Shown piece by piece: positions 16,753 to 25,783 of a stretch of DNA of 64,000 nucleotides; positions within the stretch are counted from its first letter, which is position 1; every line of letters begins with the position of its first letter. Under the pieces are notes generated by a model. That model saw only the letters and a list, made by a program, of their open reading frames with translations. It searched no databases and was not told the DNA's origin. The position numbers and the translations under genes are program-made. The stretch comes from JBBRZM01 sp963813635 (GTDB taxonomy: Bacteria > Actinomycetota > Acidimicrobiia > IMCC26256 > JBBRZM01). The DNA lies in the NCBI GenBank assembly GCA_963813635.1, contig CAWEZO010000007.1, forward strand, positions 186,001 through 250,000, read 5' to 3'.

Positions 16753-18153
16753 ATGACGCTGCACGATCGCGATTCGGTTCGTGAGCAACTGGACGACTCG
16801 GTGTTCGCCGGCCAGGACATGACCTCGGCCGTACCGAAGTACAAGTTCCCCGGCAGCGAGTCGAGCCCGGAGCAGGCGTTTCAGATCGTGTCGGACGAGC
16901 TCATGCTCGACGGCAACTCCCGCCAGAACCTGGCGACGTTCTGTCAGACGTGGGAGGAGCCCGAAGTTCACCAGCTCATGGAGTTGTCGATCGACAAGAA
17001 CATGATCGATCGCGACGAGTACCCCCAGACCGCCGAGGTCGAACGTCGAGCCGTGCACATGATGGCCGACTTGTGGAACGCCCCTGATTCGTCCAACACC
17101 GTGGGGTCGTCGGCGATCGGTTCGTCCGAGGCGTGCATGATGGCGGGCATGGCCGCCAAGTGGCGCTGGCGCGCGAAGCGTCGCGCCGCGGGTCTGCCGA
17201 CCGACGAGCCCAACATGGTCTGCGGGCCGGTGCAGGTCGTCTGGCACAAGTTCGCCAAGTACTGGGACATCGAGATGCGCGAGGTCCCGATGTCGCCGGG
17301 TCACTACGGCATGGACGCGGCAGACATGCTCGAGCGCGTCGACGAGAACACGATCTTCGTCGTGCCGACCCTTGGCGTGACGTACACGGGCGCGTACGAG
17401 ATGGTGAAGCCGCTCGCCGCCGCGCTCGACCAGCTGCAGGCCGACAAAGGTCTCGACATCGACATTCACGTCGATGGAGCGAGTGGGGGATTCCTGGCTC
17501 CGTTCTGCAACCCCGACCTCGAGTGGGACTTCCGCGTGCCGCGGGTCAAGTCGATCAGCGCGTCGGGGCACAAGTTCGGTCTGGCTCCGCTCGGCGTGGG
17601 CTGGGTGATCTGGCGCGACAAGACAGAGCTACCTGACGACCTGATCTTCCACGTCAACTACCTCGGTGGCGACATGCCCGTGTTCCAGCTCAACTTCTCG
17701 CGCCCGGCCGGCCAGATCGTCGCGCAGTACTACGACTTCCTACGGCTGGGTCGCGAGGGATACCGGCGCATCCACATGGCGTCGTACGAGACGGGGAAGT
17801 ACCTCGCGGGGATCGTCCCGCAACTCGGACCGTTCGAGCTGCTGTGCGACAGCAACCCCGACACGGGTATCCCGACGGTGACGTGGCGAATCCGGGAAGG
17901 CGCCGATCCCGGCTACACGCTCTTCGACCTGGCCGACCGACTGCGTATGCAGGGGTGGCAGGTGCCGGCCTACACACTCACCGGCACCGCGTCGGACATC
18001 CCCGTGCAGCGCATCCTGGTGCGCCAAGGAGTCAGCCGCGATCTCGCGTCGCTGCTCGTCGACGACATGCGCGACGCAATCGCTCATTTCGGCAAGCACC
18101 CGGTGACCGTGTCGATGACCAAAGAGGAGTCCAGCGGCTTCAGTCACCTGTAA
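16753..18153 (+). CDS. gadB: Glutamate decarboxylase
   Basis: PLP-dependent decarboxylase converting glutamate to GABA and CO2, consuming a proton. The 466 residues equal the length of E. coli GadA/GadB. Conserved features are the N-terminal region KYKFPGSESSPEQAFQIV, the substrate/cofactor region GSSEACMMAGMAAKWRW, DIHVDGASGGFLAPF, and the PLP lysine in SASGHKFGLAPLGVGW (Lys near 274, compare Lys276 in E. coli). No glutamate/GABA antiporter is adjacent. It ends at a small hairpin shared with a convergent membrane-protein gene. In enteric bacteria this enzyme serves acid resistance; a ClC homologue and an HdeD homologue elsewhere in this window make a similar role conceivable. Confidence 0.95.
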   Translation: MTLHDRDSVREQLDDSVFAGQDMTSAVPKYKFPGSESSPEQAFQIVSDELMLDGNSRQNLATFCQTWEEPEVHQLMELSIDKNMIDRDEYPQTAEVERRAVHMMADLWNAPDSSNTVGSSAIGSSEACMMAGMAAKWRWRAKRRAAGLPTDEPNMVCGPVQVVWHKFAKYWDIEMREVPMSPGHYGMDAADMLERVDENTIFVVPTLGVTYTGAYEMVKPLAAALDQLQADKGLDIDIHVDGASGGFLAPFCNPDLEWDFRVPRVKSISASGHKFGLAPLGVGWVIWRDKTELPDDLIFHVNYLGGDMPVFQLNFSRPAGQIVAQYYDFLRLGREGYRRIHMASYETGKYLAGIVPQLGPFELLCDSNPDTGIPTVTWRIREGADPGYTLFDLADRLRMQGWQVPAYTLTGTASDIPVQRILVRQGVSRDLASLLVDDMRDAIAHFGKHPVTVSMTKEESSGFSHL

Positions 18154-18168
18154 CCGCGCCCGGCGCGG
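18154..18168. terminator. Short GC hairpin between convergent genes
   Basis: CCGCGC, loop CCG, GCGCGG directly after the stop of the decarboxylase gene and before the end of the opposing membrane-protein gene. A 6-bp stem without a T-run; plausible bidirectional transcription end. Confidence 0.4.
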
Positions 18169-18181
18169 GTGCTACAGGAGC

Positions 18182-18424
18182 TCAGGTTGTGGCCTCGACG
18201 TCGTGGCCGTGCACGAGCGCGTGCCACGCGATGCCCGGGGCGCGCTTCCAGCCCTGTTCCTTCACGGCTTGCGCGAATTCGGTGCCGGCCAGGGCGAGGC
18301 CGACGACGCCGAGGAGAATCTCGAACACCCACGCTGCGGTCAGCGCGGGGCCGTCGAGGCCGAGGATGATCCCGTACGGGATCCACGAGAGCACCCACAG
18401 CACCACGCCGACTCGAAGCTTCAC
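18182..18424 (-). CDS. Small two-helix membrane protein, unknown
   Basis: 80 residues with two hydrophobic helices (VVLWVLSWIPYGIILGL and AAWVFEILLGVVGLALAG) and a soluble tail ending HGHDVEATT. The start is a GTG without a clear ribosome site. It converges with the decarboxylase gene. I do not recognise a family. Confidence 0.55.
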   Translation of the reverse strand: MKLRVGVVLWVLSWIPYGIILGLDGPALTAAWVFEILLGVVGLALAGTEFAQAVKEQGWKRAPGIAWHALVHGHDVEATT

Positions 18425-18462
18425 GCGTTCATTCTGGCTCGAGCGAACGCGCCCGCGGCGCG

Positions 18463-19266
18463 CTACGACGCGGCGACGCGGAAGCCGATGTTGCCGGTGG
18501 AGCTCACCGGCTCACTGCTGTAGCGAGCCGCGACCCGGTATCGCCGGCAGTACGAGAGGTGGCAGAGGTACGAGCCGCCTCGGAGCACGCGCTGGTCGCC
18601 GCCGGTGGGCCCGGTCGGGTATTGCTGCGCGCTCCGCGCGTAATAGCTTGCGTCGTACCAATCGGCGCACCATTCCCACACGTTGCCGGTGACGTTGAAC
18701 AGCCCGAAGCCGTTGGGCTCGAACGCGTCGACCGGAGCGGTGCCCACATAGCCGTCGGCGCCCGTGTTCTCGACCGGGAATCGCCCCTGGAACACGTTCA
18801 TCCGGTGCTCGCCGCCCGGCTCGAGGTCGTCGCCCCATGGAAACGAGCTCGTCGCACCGCCGCGGGCCGCGTACTCCCATTCGGCCTCGGTCGGCAGCCG
18901 AGTGCCCGACCACGCGCAGTAGGCCTGCGCGTCGTTCCAAGACACGTGCACCACGGGGTGATCAGCGCGCCCGTCGAGACCGGAGTGCGTGCCCTCGGGA
19001 TGGCGCCAATCGGCACCCTCGACCTGGCGCCACCATGGCGCGCTCGCCACACCTCGCGTCTCGGGAAAGTCGTCGGGAAGGAGCCCGCCGAACACAAACG
19101 ACCATCCGTAGCGCTCCGCATCCGTCTCGTGGCCCGTCGCGTCGACGAACGCTGCAAAGCGCGCAGTGCTGACGGTGTAGGGGTCGACGCGGAACGGCTC
19201 GACGACGACCTGGTGAGCCGGACCTTCGCCATCGCCGGGATACGCCCACACCGATTCGTCACCCAT
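18463..19266 (-). CDS. Formylglycine-generating enzyme (FGE/SUMF1 family)
   Basis: Oxidises a cysteine of a type I sulfatase (CxPxR motif) to C-alpha-formylglycine using O2 and copper. The FGE-sulfatase fold covers the whole protein: VHVSWNDAQAYCAWSGTRLPTEAEWEYAARG, then NVTGNVWEWCADWY, then RVLRGGSYLCHLSYCRRYRVAAR. The last segment keeps both active-site cysteines (LCHLSYC, compare MCHRSYC in human FGE), so it is probably a genuine FGE and not only a fold relative. The ATG at 19266 may be internal: LVALPGGAFR precedes it in frame, as family members normally have, but no ATG, GTG or TTG is available further up. No sulfatase gene is present in the window. Confidence 0.9.
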   Translation of the reverse strand: MGDESVWAYPGDGEGPAHQVVVEPFRVDPYTVSTARFAAFVDATGHETDAERYGWSFVFGGLLPDDFPETRGVASAPWWRQVEGADWRHPEGTHSGLDGRADHPVVHVSWNDAQAYCAWSGTRLPTEAEWEYAARGGATSSFPWGDDLEPGGEHRMNVFQGRFPVENTGADGYVGTAPVDAFEPNGFGLFNVTGNVWEWCADWYDASYYARSAQQYPTGPTGGDQRVLRGGSYLCHLSYCRRYRVAARYSSEPVSSTGNIGFRVAAS

Positions 19267-19407
19267 GCGGAACGCACCGCCCGGGAGCGCGACCAGGCTT
19301 GGCGGTGCCGGGGACGTTTCGCCGCGCTGCGGGCGCGCGTGCGCGCCGAGCCTCGCGACGGCCGGAGCTCGGCGCGCAACACGCGTCCGACAAGGCAGGA
19401 GCCCCGG

Positions 19408-19812
19408 TTACCGGACCCCGACTTCGCGACCCCCGTGGGCTGACAGGCCATAGACCACGAAGATCGCCAAGAAGATGTACATCAGCGACCACACCGGGTA
19501 GTAGGGCATCCACCAGATCGCCGAGATCGCGCCGATCGACGCGGCGATGATCCCGATCCACCGCGCCAACTGTCCACGCGTCAGGACGCCCATACCCGCG
19601 AGGAAGAGGATGACCCCAACGATGATCCACGTCCATCCGTAGGTCGACAGGCTGTCACCGAGGATGCCGTCTTTGAGGCCGTCCGGGACGGCCCCGTTGA
19701 AGTTCAGGGCCCAGATGCCGTCGAAGAACCGCATCACCCCGGCGGTCATCAGCAGGATTGCGGAGAACACCAACCACCCGTAACCCTCGTCGTTGCTCGG
19801 TGCATCTTGCAC
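19408..19812 (-). CDS. DUF7144-type four-helix membrane protein
   Basis: About 134 residues with four hydrophobic helices, beginning GYGWLVFSAILLMTAGVMRFFDGIWAL and ending near FLAIFVVYGLSAHGG. This matches the actinobacterial DUF7144 membrane family as I remember it. AGGAGGT precedes the GTG at 19812 by 4 bases, which I prefer over the ATG six codons upstream that would place the ribosome site inside the gene. It is divergent from the membrane-protein gene at 20088 across a spacer carrying two copies of the TCACCC-N5-GGGTGA palindrome. Function unknown. Confidence 0.75.
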   Translation of the reverse strand: MQDAPSNDEGYGWLVFSAILLMTAGVMRFFDGIWALNFNGAVPDGLKDGILGDSLSTYGWTWIIVGVILFLAGMGVLTRGQLARWIGIIAASIGAISAIWWMPYYPVWSLMYIFLAIFVVYGLSAHGGREVGVR

Positions 19813-19944
19813 GGGACCTCCTCGTGTCATTCAGGTCCCGCGTCGCGGGCCCCTGACCGGTACTAGCAACCGTCTCATTGTCCCCGCAGAGACCAGCCGG
19901 CGAACCCTCCAAAGTGGGCGATACGCGGATGGCCGTCGTCCTCC

Positions 19945-19963
19945 ATCACCCACAACGGGTGAT
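19945..19963. promoter_or_regulatory. Palindromic operator, perfect copy (site 1)
   Basis: ATCACCC-ACAAC-GGGTGAT, 7-base arms with a 5-base spacer, in the spacer between the divergent genes at 19812 (minus) and 20088 (plus). Its centre lies 53 bases from the next copy, close to five helical turns. Confidence 0.7.
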
Positions 19964-19998
19964 GCCGCCGTATGCGACCAAAACGGATTTCAGCCGGT

Positions 19999-20015
19999 TC
20001 ACCCTGGTCGGGTGA
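19999..20015. promoter_or_regulatory. Palindromic operator, perfect core (site 2)
   Basis: TCACCC-TGGTC-GGGTGA, 72 bases before the start of the membrane-protein gene at 20088; pairs with site 1 upstream. Confidence 0.7.
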
Positions 20016-20087
20016 CGACTGGTCGTCCTAACCTTCTGCACACTCGGACGCCGCAACGGCGCGAGGAATGACGGAGGCGGTCGAAGC

Positions 20088-21461
20088 ATGACGTCAGACA
20101 GCCCGGGTACGCCGAGCCCGGCCGACAACGAGACGCTGTCGGCCGAGCTCGACGAGGAGAAGCGTCGCGTCGCGGAGCTCGAGGCGCGAACCGCCGCCCT
20201 CGAAGGCGACGGCGGATCGCAGGGCGGCTCGAGCGGTGGCGGCAAACACCGCCGGCATCACCGGTTCTGGGTTTCGTTGCTGCTCGTGCTCGGCTTCCTC
20301 CTGACGCCGATCACCCTCATCACGTTGTACGTGCACACCCAGCTCACCGACACGGGTCGCTACGTCGCGACGGTCAAGCCGCTCGCGTCCGACCCCGCCG
20401 TGCAGTCGTACCTGGCCGACAGGGTGACGACGCGGCTCTTCGAACAAGTCGACGTCAACGCATACGTGAAGGACGCGCTCCCCGACAAGGCGCAGCCTCT
20501 GGCCGGACCGATCACGGCCGGGGTGAAGAGCTTCACCCACGCGGCCGCGCTGAAGGCCGTCGAGAGCAAGCAGTTCGAGACGCTCTGGGTCAACGCGAAT
20601 CGAAGGGCCCACACCGCGCTCGACAGGGTGCTGACCGGCAAGAAGAACGGCGCGGTGAATGCCAACAGCAACGGGGCCGTGACCGTCGACCTCTCCCAGG
20701 TCGCGGAGCAGGCCAAGAAGCGACTCGAGCAAACCGGTATCAGCGCGTTCTCGAAGATTCCCGCCGACAAGGTCTCGGGCAACGTCACGATCTTCCAGTC
20801 GAAGGACCTGTACAAGGTCCGGCACGCGGTGGGGGTTTTCAACAAGATCGCGTTCCTGCTGCCGTTCCTCGTTCTTGCCCTCTTCGGCGGATCAGTCTTC
20901 TTGTCGGCCAACCGCCGGCGCGGGTTCATGAGAGCGGCGGTCGTGTTCACACTCGGTGCCGGCGTCGTTGCACTTGGTCTGGCCGTCGGCCGCAGCATCT
21001 ACCTCGACGGGGTCACGAGCGCCGGGGTGCCCAGCGACGCGGCAGCAGCCGTATTCGACGCGCTGGTCCGCCTCCTCCACACGTCGGTACGCGCCGTGTT
21101 GTCGTTCAGCATCATCGTGGTCATTGCCGCGTTCTTCGCGGGCCCGTCACGTCTCGCAGTCTGGTTCCGCCGCAGCGTTCGCCGAATCGTGAACTGGCTG
21201 GGACACGAGAGCGACAACGCGGGCTGGAAGGTGCTCTCGGCGAAGGCCTTCTTCATCCGGCGCAAAGGCGTGATGCGCATCATCGCCGCGGTTGTGGCTT
21301 TCCTTGTGCTCTTCCTGTGGGACCGTCCCACGCCGATGGTCGTCTTCTGGCTCGCGGTCTTGCTCCTGTTGCTGCTCGTCGTCATCGAGTTCTTCGGACG
21401 CGAGCCGCTCGCGGAGGACGGCAGCGCGAAACGGAGTGACCGAGTCGGTCAACCCGCCTGA
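20088..21461 (+). CDS. Multi-pass membrane protein with N-terminal coiled coil, unknown
   Basis: 457 residues. A short coiled coil (ELDEEKRRVAELEARTAALE), a Gly/Ser linker, then a first membrane helix (FWVSLLLVLGFLLTPITLIT). A large extracytoplasmic domain of about 170 residues follows, then several helices: near residues 250-275, 283-305, 335-355 and a final hydrophobic pair around 395-440. The layout (one helix, an outside domain, then a helix bundle) resembles uncharacterised actinobacterial membrane proteins; I cannot name the family. GGAGG lies about 9 bases before the ATG. Two palindromic operators precede it. It converges with the DUF2252 gene with 9 bases between them. Confidence 0.8.
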   Translation: MTSDSPGTPSPADNETLSAELDEEKRRVAELEARTAALEGDGGSQGGSSGGGKHRRHHRFWVSLLLVLGFLLTPITLITLYVHTQLTDTGRYVATVKPLASDPAVQSYLADRVTTRLFEQVDVNAYVKDALPDKAQPLAGPITAGVKSFTHAAALKAVESKQFETLWVNANRRAHTALDRVLTGKKNGAVNANSNGAVTVDLSQVAEQAKKRLEQTGISAFSKIPADKVSGNVTIFQSKDLYKVRHAVGVFNKIAFLLPFLVLALFGGSVFLSANRRRGFMRAAVVFTLGAGVVALGLAVGRSIYLDGVTSAGVPSDAAAAVFDALVRLLHTSVRAVLSFSIIVVIAAFFAGPSRLAVWFRRSVRRIVNWLGHESDNAGWKVLSAKAFFIRRKGVMRIIAAVVAFLVLFLWDRPTPMVVFWLAVLLLLLLVVIEFFGREPLAEDGSAKRSDRVGQPA

Positions 21462-21470
21462 GCCGGCCGC

Positions 21471-22894
21471 TCAGACGCCTTCCTGCGCCTCGATCGCACC
21501 GGAGCGGATCGCGGCGACGAACGCTTCGTAGTCGCGGTCGTTCTGGTCGGCGTAGCGATGGGCGAAGTCGGCCATCGCCTGGTCGAAGCGGTCACGCTTG
21601 CCGAGATACGACGCGATCGCGATCGGGTCACCCGACCGGGCGTGGGCCCGGCTCAGCGTCCAGCCGCAGATGCGGCCGTAGAGGCCGAGCCCCTCGGGCA
21701 GCAGGCCCTCGACCTCGGCGGAGCCCTTCATGTCGCGGAGCTGCCGCCAGTAGAAGTGGCGGGTCACGTCGCGACCCTTCGTCCAGCCGAGAAAGATGTC
21801 GCTCGCGGCCTGCATCATCCGCTGACCGTTCACCACTCGCTCACCCTGATGGCGGTAGCGGCTCTTCGGCAGACTGTCTTCGAGCACGGAGTTGGTGGCT
21901 TCCTTCACTTGGAGGAACAGCGGATCCTGCTGGTCGCGACCCTGCAACAACGCGATGAACGCGCGTGTGCCCACACTTCCCACGCCAACGACCTTGCGTG
22001 CGACGTCGATTACCTCGAAGCGGTCGATCAGGTGGCGATGGTCGTCGTCGATGGTGGCCCGGTAGTCGCGCAGCTGGTCTCGGAGCGCGCGCTGGACCTG
22101 GTCGGGGTCGAGCCCCATTGCGGGCGCGAGCTCGCGCGGGGATGACGATCGGCGGCTGGCTCGCGATCCGGTACTGGCCGTCGACCATCTCGCCGAGCTT
22201 GGAGAGCGCGGACAGGCTGTCTCTCGTGCGTGCTTTCGCCAGGGCCTTCTCGGTGCTCTTCTCGCCACGCTTCCTTGCCGCCAGCTGCTGCTTCGTCGCG
22301 GAGCTGCGGATGAGGTCGAGGATCTCGTCGGCCTGCATGCGCGAGTACCACACGGCCAACGTCCCCATCTCGGCGAACTCCGCCATCGCCTCGCGATACG
22401 ACGTCACCGATGCCAGCGCCGCGTTCTGGCTCTGGGCATCGGTGAACCCGTTGTTGCGGCCCACGATGAAGAAGCTCGCGGCGAGGCGCGCCACGTCGTA
22501 CTCGAACGGCCCGGGAAGCGTCTCGTCGAAGTCGTTGAGATCGAACAGCAAGTTGCGCTCGGGCGACGCGAACACGCCGAAGTTCGAGAGGTGGGCATCG
22601 CCGCAGAGCTGGACGTCGAGACCGGCGCGCGGCGTGTCGCGCAGGTCCACCGCCATGATCCTCGCACCGCCCCGATAGAACGTGAACGGCGACACCGCCA
22701 TGCGGCCGTGGCGCACCGGCACGAGGTCGGGCTCGCGCGTCGCGTCCTGCTGCTCGAGAAGAACGAGCGGGTCGGGGCGGTCATCGCGCGGGTTCCCACC
22801 CTGCGTGACTCGACCGGGGTGTCGCCGTGCGGGCGTCTCTGCCGGCGGCGACGCGGTCCGCGACGGTGAGATGGGCGTTACGACGCGGGCTCAT
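21471..22894 (-). CDS. DUF2252 family protein (two frame breaks)
   Basis: Kinase-fold-like DUF2252 protein of unknown activity (COG4320). The reading frame changes twice. The N terminus from ATG 22894 (MSPRRNAHLTVADRV up to SSHAGWEPA) breaks near 22796. The middle (RPDPLVLLEQQDATREPDLVPVRHGRM, FTFYRGGARIMAVDL, VQLCGDAHLSNFGVFASPER, LFDLNDFDETLPGPFEYDVARLA) breaks near 22140. The C terminus (RELAPAMGLDPDQVQRALRD to ARSGDPIAIASYLG) runs to the stop. Both breaks lie in CCCGCGC contexts and are repaired by removing one base. All family motifs are kept, so these are probably sequence errors and not a dead gene. A variant operator palindrome (22929-22945) sits 35 bases before the start. Confidence 0.85.
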
Positions 22895-22928
22895 GGCACA
22901 TCTTGGAGTCGCATCACGGCGGCTCACA

Positions 22929-22945
22929 TCCCCCAGAACGGGTGA
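22929..22945. promoter_or_regulatory. Palindromic operator, one mismatch (site 3)
   Basis: TCCCCC-AGAAC-GGGTGA in the spacer between the divergent DUF2252 gene (35 bases away) and the LuxR-family regulator (start 215 bases away). It could serve either, including autoregulation. Confidence 0.55.
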
Positions 22946-23160
22946 AGACCTCGAGGCTGCCTCCTGGCGGGATCGCGCGGAGCGAATAGGACACAGGTGG
23001 CGTAATGCGTTGGCGGCGGTCGCGTTCGGTGGCCGGAGAACTTCGGTGTGTGAGACACGCTGCGGAGTGCGCACACAGCGCGGATGGGCATGCTAGAGAC
23101 ACGCGCCGCACTGCCAGTCAGGCACCGCACCCGGCCGGCGCAGACGAGGGGAGGCGTATC

Positions 23161-25356
23161 GTGGTCGCGACCGTTTCCTCCGCACGCGTGCTCGCGACTC
23201 GCACCGCCCGTAGCTCGCGCGAGGTGCGTCGCGCCCTGCTCGTCGAGCGTCTGCTCGACTCGGATCGCTCTCTTGTGGCGATCGCGGCGCCGGCCGGATA
23301 CGGCAAGACAACGCTCGTGCGGCAGTGGGCCGCCGACGACGAGCGACCGTTCGCGTGGCTGCGCGTCGACGACAGGCACAACGAACCCTCCGCGCTGCTT
23401 CGCTCCCTGATCCGTGCCCTCGACGAGATCGAGCCGTTCGGCGCGGAGCTCACCGCCACGCTGCCGGGTAGCTCGGATGCGACGAGCATTGCGTCGGCCG
23501 TTCACATCGGGGCCGCGCTCGCAACCCGCACGAGCCCGTGTGTCGTCGTCGTCGACGACGTGCACCACCTCACGCAGGGGGCGGCGCTCGATGTGATCGC
23601 CGCAGTCCTCGCGCAGCTCCCCACCGGGTCGCAGGCTGCGCTGGTCGGGCGTTCCGACCGCGCGCCGAGCGCCGGCGAGGGTGTCGGCGCGGTGGATGCC
23701 GTTCGGCTGGGCGCGGCCGAGCTCGCGATGGGGGTGAGCGAAGGGGAGCTCCTGCTGTCGTCGGCCGGGGCGGAGCTCGAGACGGCCGACCTCGAACTCC
23801 TGATGGAGCGCGCCGAGGGTTGGGCCGCCGGTCTGTCGCTGGCTGCGGCGGCGCTGGTGGACGAGGGCGGCGCCGACGCGTTGACGGCAGCCGACCGCGG
23901 GCTCGCCGAGTACATCGCGCAGGAGGTGCTCGCCGGCGTGGACGCGCCGACGGTCGAGTTCCTCGTGCGCACGTCGATCCTCGACGAGCTCAACAGCTCG
24001 CTTTGCGATGCGGTGCTCGAACAGCAGGGATCGGGTGTGCTGCTCGAGGAGCTGTACCGGTCCAACCTCCTGCTGGTGCAACTGGATGGTAGGGGCGAGC
24101 GCTTCCGCTACCACGGCCTGTTCCGGGAGTGGCTCCAGCGGGAGCTGCACCGCCGCGACGCGGATCTCGAGTTGCTGCTCCACCGTCGCGCGGGCGCCTG
24201 GTACGAGCGACACGGACGGCATGACCCGGCGATCCGGCACGTGCTCGCGGGTGGCGACATCGAACGCGCCGGCGACCTGGTCTGGGAGAGCACCGGCCTC
24301 TGCATCGTCAGGGGTCGCATCGCGACCGTCGTGCGATGGCTCGACGCGTTCACCGACGACGAGATCGCCGCGCATCCGATGCTCGCGCTCGCGGCGGCGT
24401 CGGTCGATCTCGCGAACGGTCGTGCCGACGAGGCGTCCCATTGGATGTGGCTCGCCGCGCACGGCGACGGCGGGCAGGCCCGCGACGCCACCTCGGAGCT
24501 CGAATCGCATCTCGAGGTGTTCAAAGCGGTGCTCGCCGACGGCGACATCGCCCAGGAGCACGCCGACCGGGCGTTCCTGCTCGAGAACGCGCGCAGCCCG
24601 GGGCACACGGTGGCGCGCTTCTACGCGGGGGTCACGCGTCAGGTGTCCGGCGACGTCGACGGGGCGCGGGCGCGCTTCGAAGACGCTGCGCTGAGCTCCG
24701 CCGTGCTGTGGCCGGCCGTGCACGCGAACTGCCTTGCAGAGCTCGCGTTGCTCGCGGCCGATGGCGGCGAGTGGGACGAGGCCGTGTCGGTGGCCGGGCG
24801 GGCCCAGACCTACGTCGACGAGCGCGGGCTCGCCGAGTATCCGCCGATGGCGATCGTTCCCGCAGTGCACGCGCTGGCGTTCGCCCACAGCGGAGAGGCC
24901 GAGGACGCGCGCCTCGCCCTGGACGGCTCGCTCCGGCTCGTGCGGGCGCTCGGGCGCGTTGCACCCCATCTTCGGGCGCAGGCGCGAGTCGTGCTCGCCC
25001 GAGCGAGCCTGTCGATGGGTGACACGGCGACGACGCGGGAGCTCCTGCGGGAGTTGCGCCCGTTGCTTGCCAAGCTGCCGGCGGCGGCCGGTCTGCACGA
25101 GCGCGTCGCCGAGCTCGAGTCGAGCCTGGAGGTGTTCGCGGAAGCGATTGTCGGTCCGCTGGCCCTCACGGCGGCCGAGCTCCGGGTGCTCGGGTATCTC
25201 CCGATGCACCTGTCGATGTCGAAGATCGCCGAGCAGCTCTTCGTGTCGCGCAACACCGTCAAGTCGCAGGCGATCGCGATCTATCGCAAGCTCGGTGTGT
25301 CGTCGCGTGGCAGTGCGGTGGCGCGCGCCCGCGAGCTCGGCCTGCTCGAGTCCTAG
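23161..25356 (+). CDS. LuxR-family ATPase transcriptional regulator (MalT-like, LAL type)
   Basis: Large 731-residue regulator. The N-terminal NTPase has a Walker A motif (APAGYGKTTLVRQW, about residue 43) and a Walker B-like VVVVDDVHHL. A winged-helix/TPR-like middle follows (FRYHGLFREWLQRELHRRDADLE and helical repeats). The C terminus is a LuxR helix-turn-helix: LTAAELRVLGYLPMHLSMSKI, then AEQLFVSRNTVKSQAIAIYRKL. Proteins of this build bind a small inducer and ATP, then activate promoters. GTG 23161 was chosen because GAGGGGAGG lies 6 bases upstream; an in-frame extension of 52 codons has no support. A palindromic operator lies in its upstream spacer, and similar palindromes precede many genes to the right, so it is the local candidate regulator of that set. 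No binding data exist. Confidence 0.92.
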   Translation: MVATVSSARVLATRTARSSREVRRALLVERLLDSDRSLVAIAAPAGYGKTTLVRQWAADDERPFAWLRVDDRHNEPSALLRSLIRALDEIEPFGAELTATLPGSSDATSIASAVHIGAALATRTSPCVVVVDDVHHLTQGAALDVIAAVLAQLPTGSQAALVGRSDRAPSAGEGVGAVDAVRLGAAELAMGVSEGELLLSSAGAELETADLELLMERAEGWAAGLSLAAAALVDEGGADALTAADRGLAEYIAQEVLAGVDAPTVEFLVRTSILDELNSSLCDAVLEQQGSGVLLEELYRSNLLLVQLDGRGERFRYHGLFREWLQRELHRRDADLELLLHRRAGAWYERHGRHDPAIRHVLAGGDIERAGDLVWESTGLCIVRGRIATVVRWLDAFTDDEIAAHPMLALAAASVDLANGRADEASHWMWLAAHGDGGQARDATSELESHLEVFKAVLADGDIAQEHADRAFLLENARSPGHTVARFYAGVTRQVSGDVDGARARFEDAALSSAVLWPAVHANCLAELALLAADGGEWDEAVSVAGRAQTYVDERGLAEYPPMAIVPAVHALAFAHSGEAEDARLALDGSLRLVRALGRVAPHLRAQARVVLARASLSMGDTATTRELLRELRPLLAKLPAAAGLHERVAELESSLEVFAEAIVGPLALTAAELRVLGYLPMHLSMSKIAEQLFVSRNTVKSQAIAIYRKLGVSSRGSAVARARELGLLES

Positions 25357-25393
25357 CGGGTCGCCGGGTCGCCGAGTCCGAAACGGCCCTTAT

Positions 25394-25410
25394 TCACCCG
25401 CTTCGGATGA
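25394..25410. promoter_or_regulatory. Palindromic operator, one mismatch (site 4)
   Basis: TCACCC-GCTTC-GGATGA, upstream of the SHOCT/SnoaL gene pair. Its centre is 84 bases (eight helical turns) from site 5. Confidence 0.6.
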
Positions 25411-25477
25411 TGGCGCGGAACGCGGTCGAGATTTGAGTCGACCCGGTCGGCCGGGCGCTCCGGTGGCGACCCGGGAT

Positions 25478-25494
25478 TCACCCGGTCCGGGTGA
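25478..25494. promoter_or_regulatory. Palindromic operator, perfect copy (site 5)
   Basis: TCACCC-GGTCC-GGGTGA flanked by T and T (TTCACCC...GGGTGAT), 51 bases before the SHOCT gene start at 25546. Confidence 0.7.
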
Positions 25495-25545
25495 TGTTGC
25501 GGGTGTGCCGCTCGTTGTGTGATGGCGATGCGGAGGAGGCACGCG

Positions 25546-25767
25546 ATGGGACTGCTCATGCGACCCCGGCGTCCATTGGCCCGCCTTGCGGTGGGCGCGG
25601 CGGTTGGCGGCGCGGCGCAAGTTGCTCCGCGGGCAGCTGCTCCGGTGCCCGCTGCGGCACCCGTCGACGAGACCGGTGAGCTCGAACGCCGCGCCAAGCT
25701 GCACGAGTCGGGTGCACTCACCGACGCGGAGTTCGCGGCCGCCAAGGCCCGGGTGCTCGGGGTCTGA
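25546..25767 (+). CDS. Small SHOCT-domain protein
   Basis: 73 residues: a short hydrophobic Ala/Gly-rich N-terminal segment (LARLAVGAAVGGAAQVAPRA), a Pro/Ala linker and a SHOCT domain (RRAKLHESGALTDAEFAAAKARVLGV). The ATG at 25546 follows GGAGGAGG by 6 bases; in-frame starts up to 27 bases upstream would put that site inside the gene. It lies directly behind two operator palindromes and 16 bases before the SnoaL-like gene, forming a two-gene unit. It is a paralogue of the protein at 16366-16644. Confidence 0.85.
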   Translation: MGLLMRPRRPLARLAVGAAVGGAAQVAPRAAAPVPAAAPVDETGELERRAKLHESGALTDAEFAAAKARVLGV

Positions 25768-25783
25768 AGGGAGAGGAGCGCCG

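Noticed and set aside
22924..25209. A 761-codon minus-strand open frame opposite the LuxR regulator
   Set aside because: The LuxR frame has Walker A, helix-turn-helix and a ribosome site; the opposite frame has only His/Arg/Glu-rich sequence.
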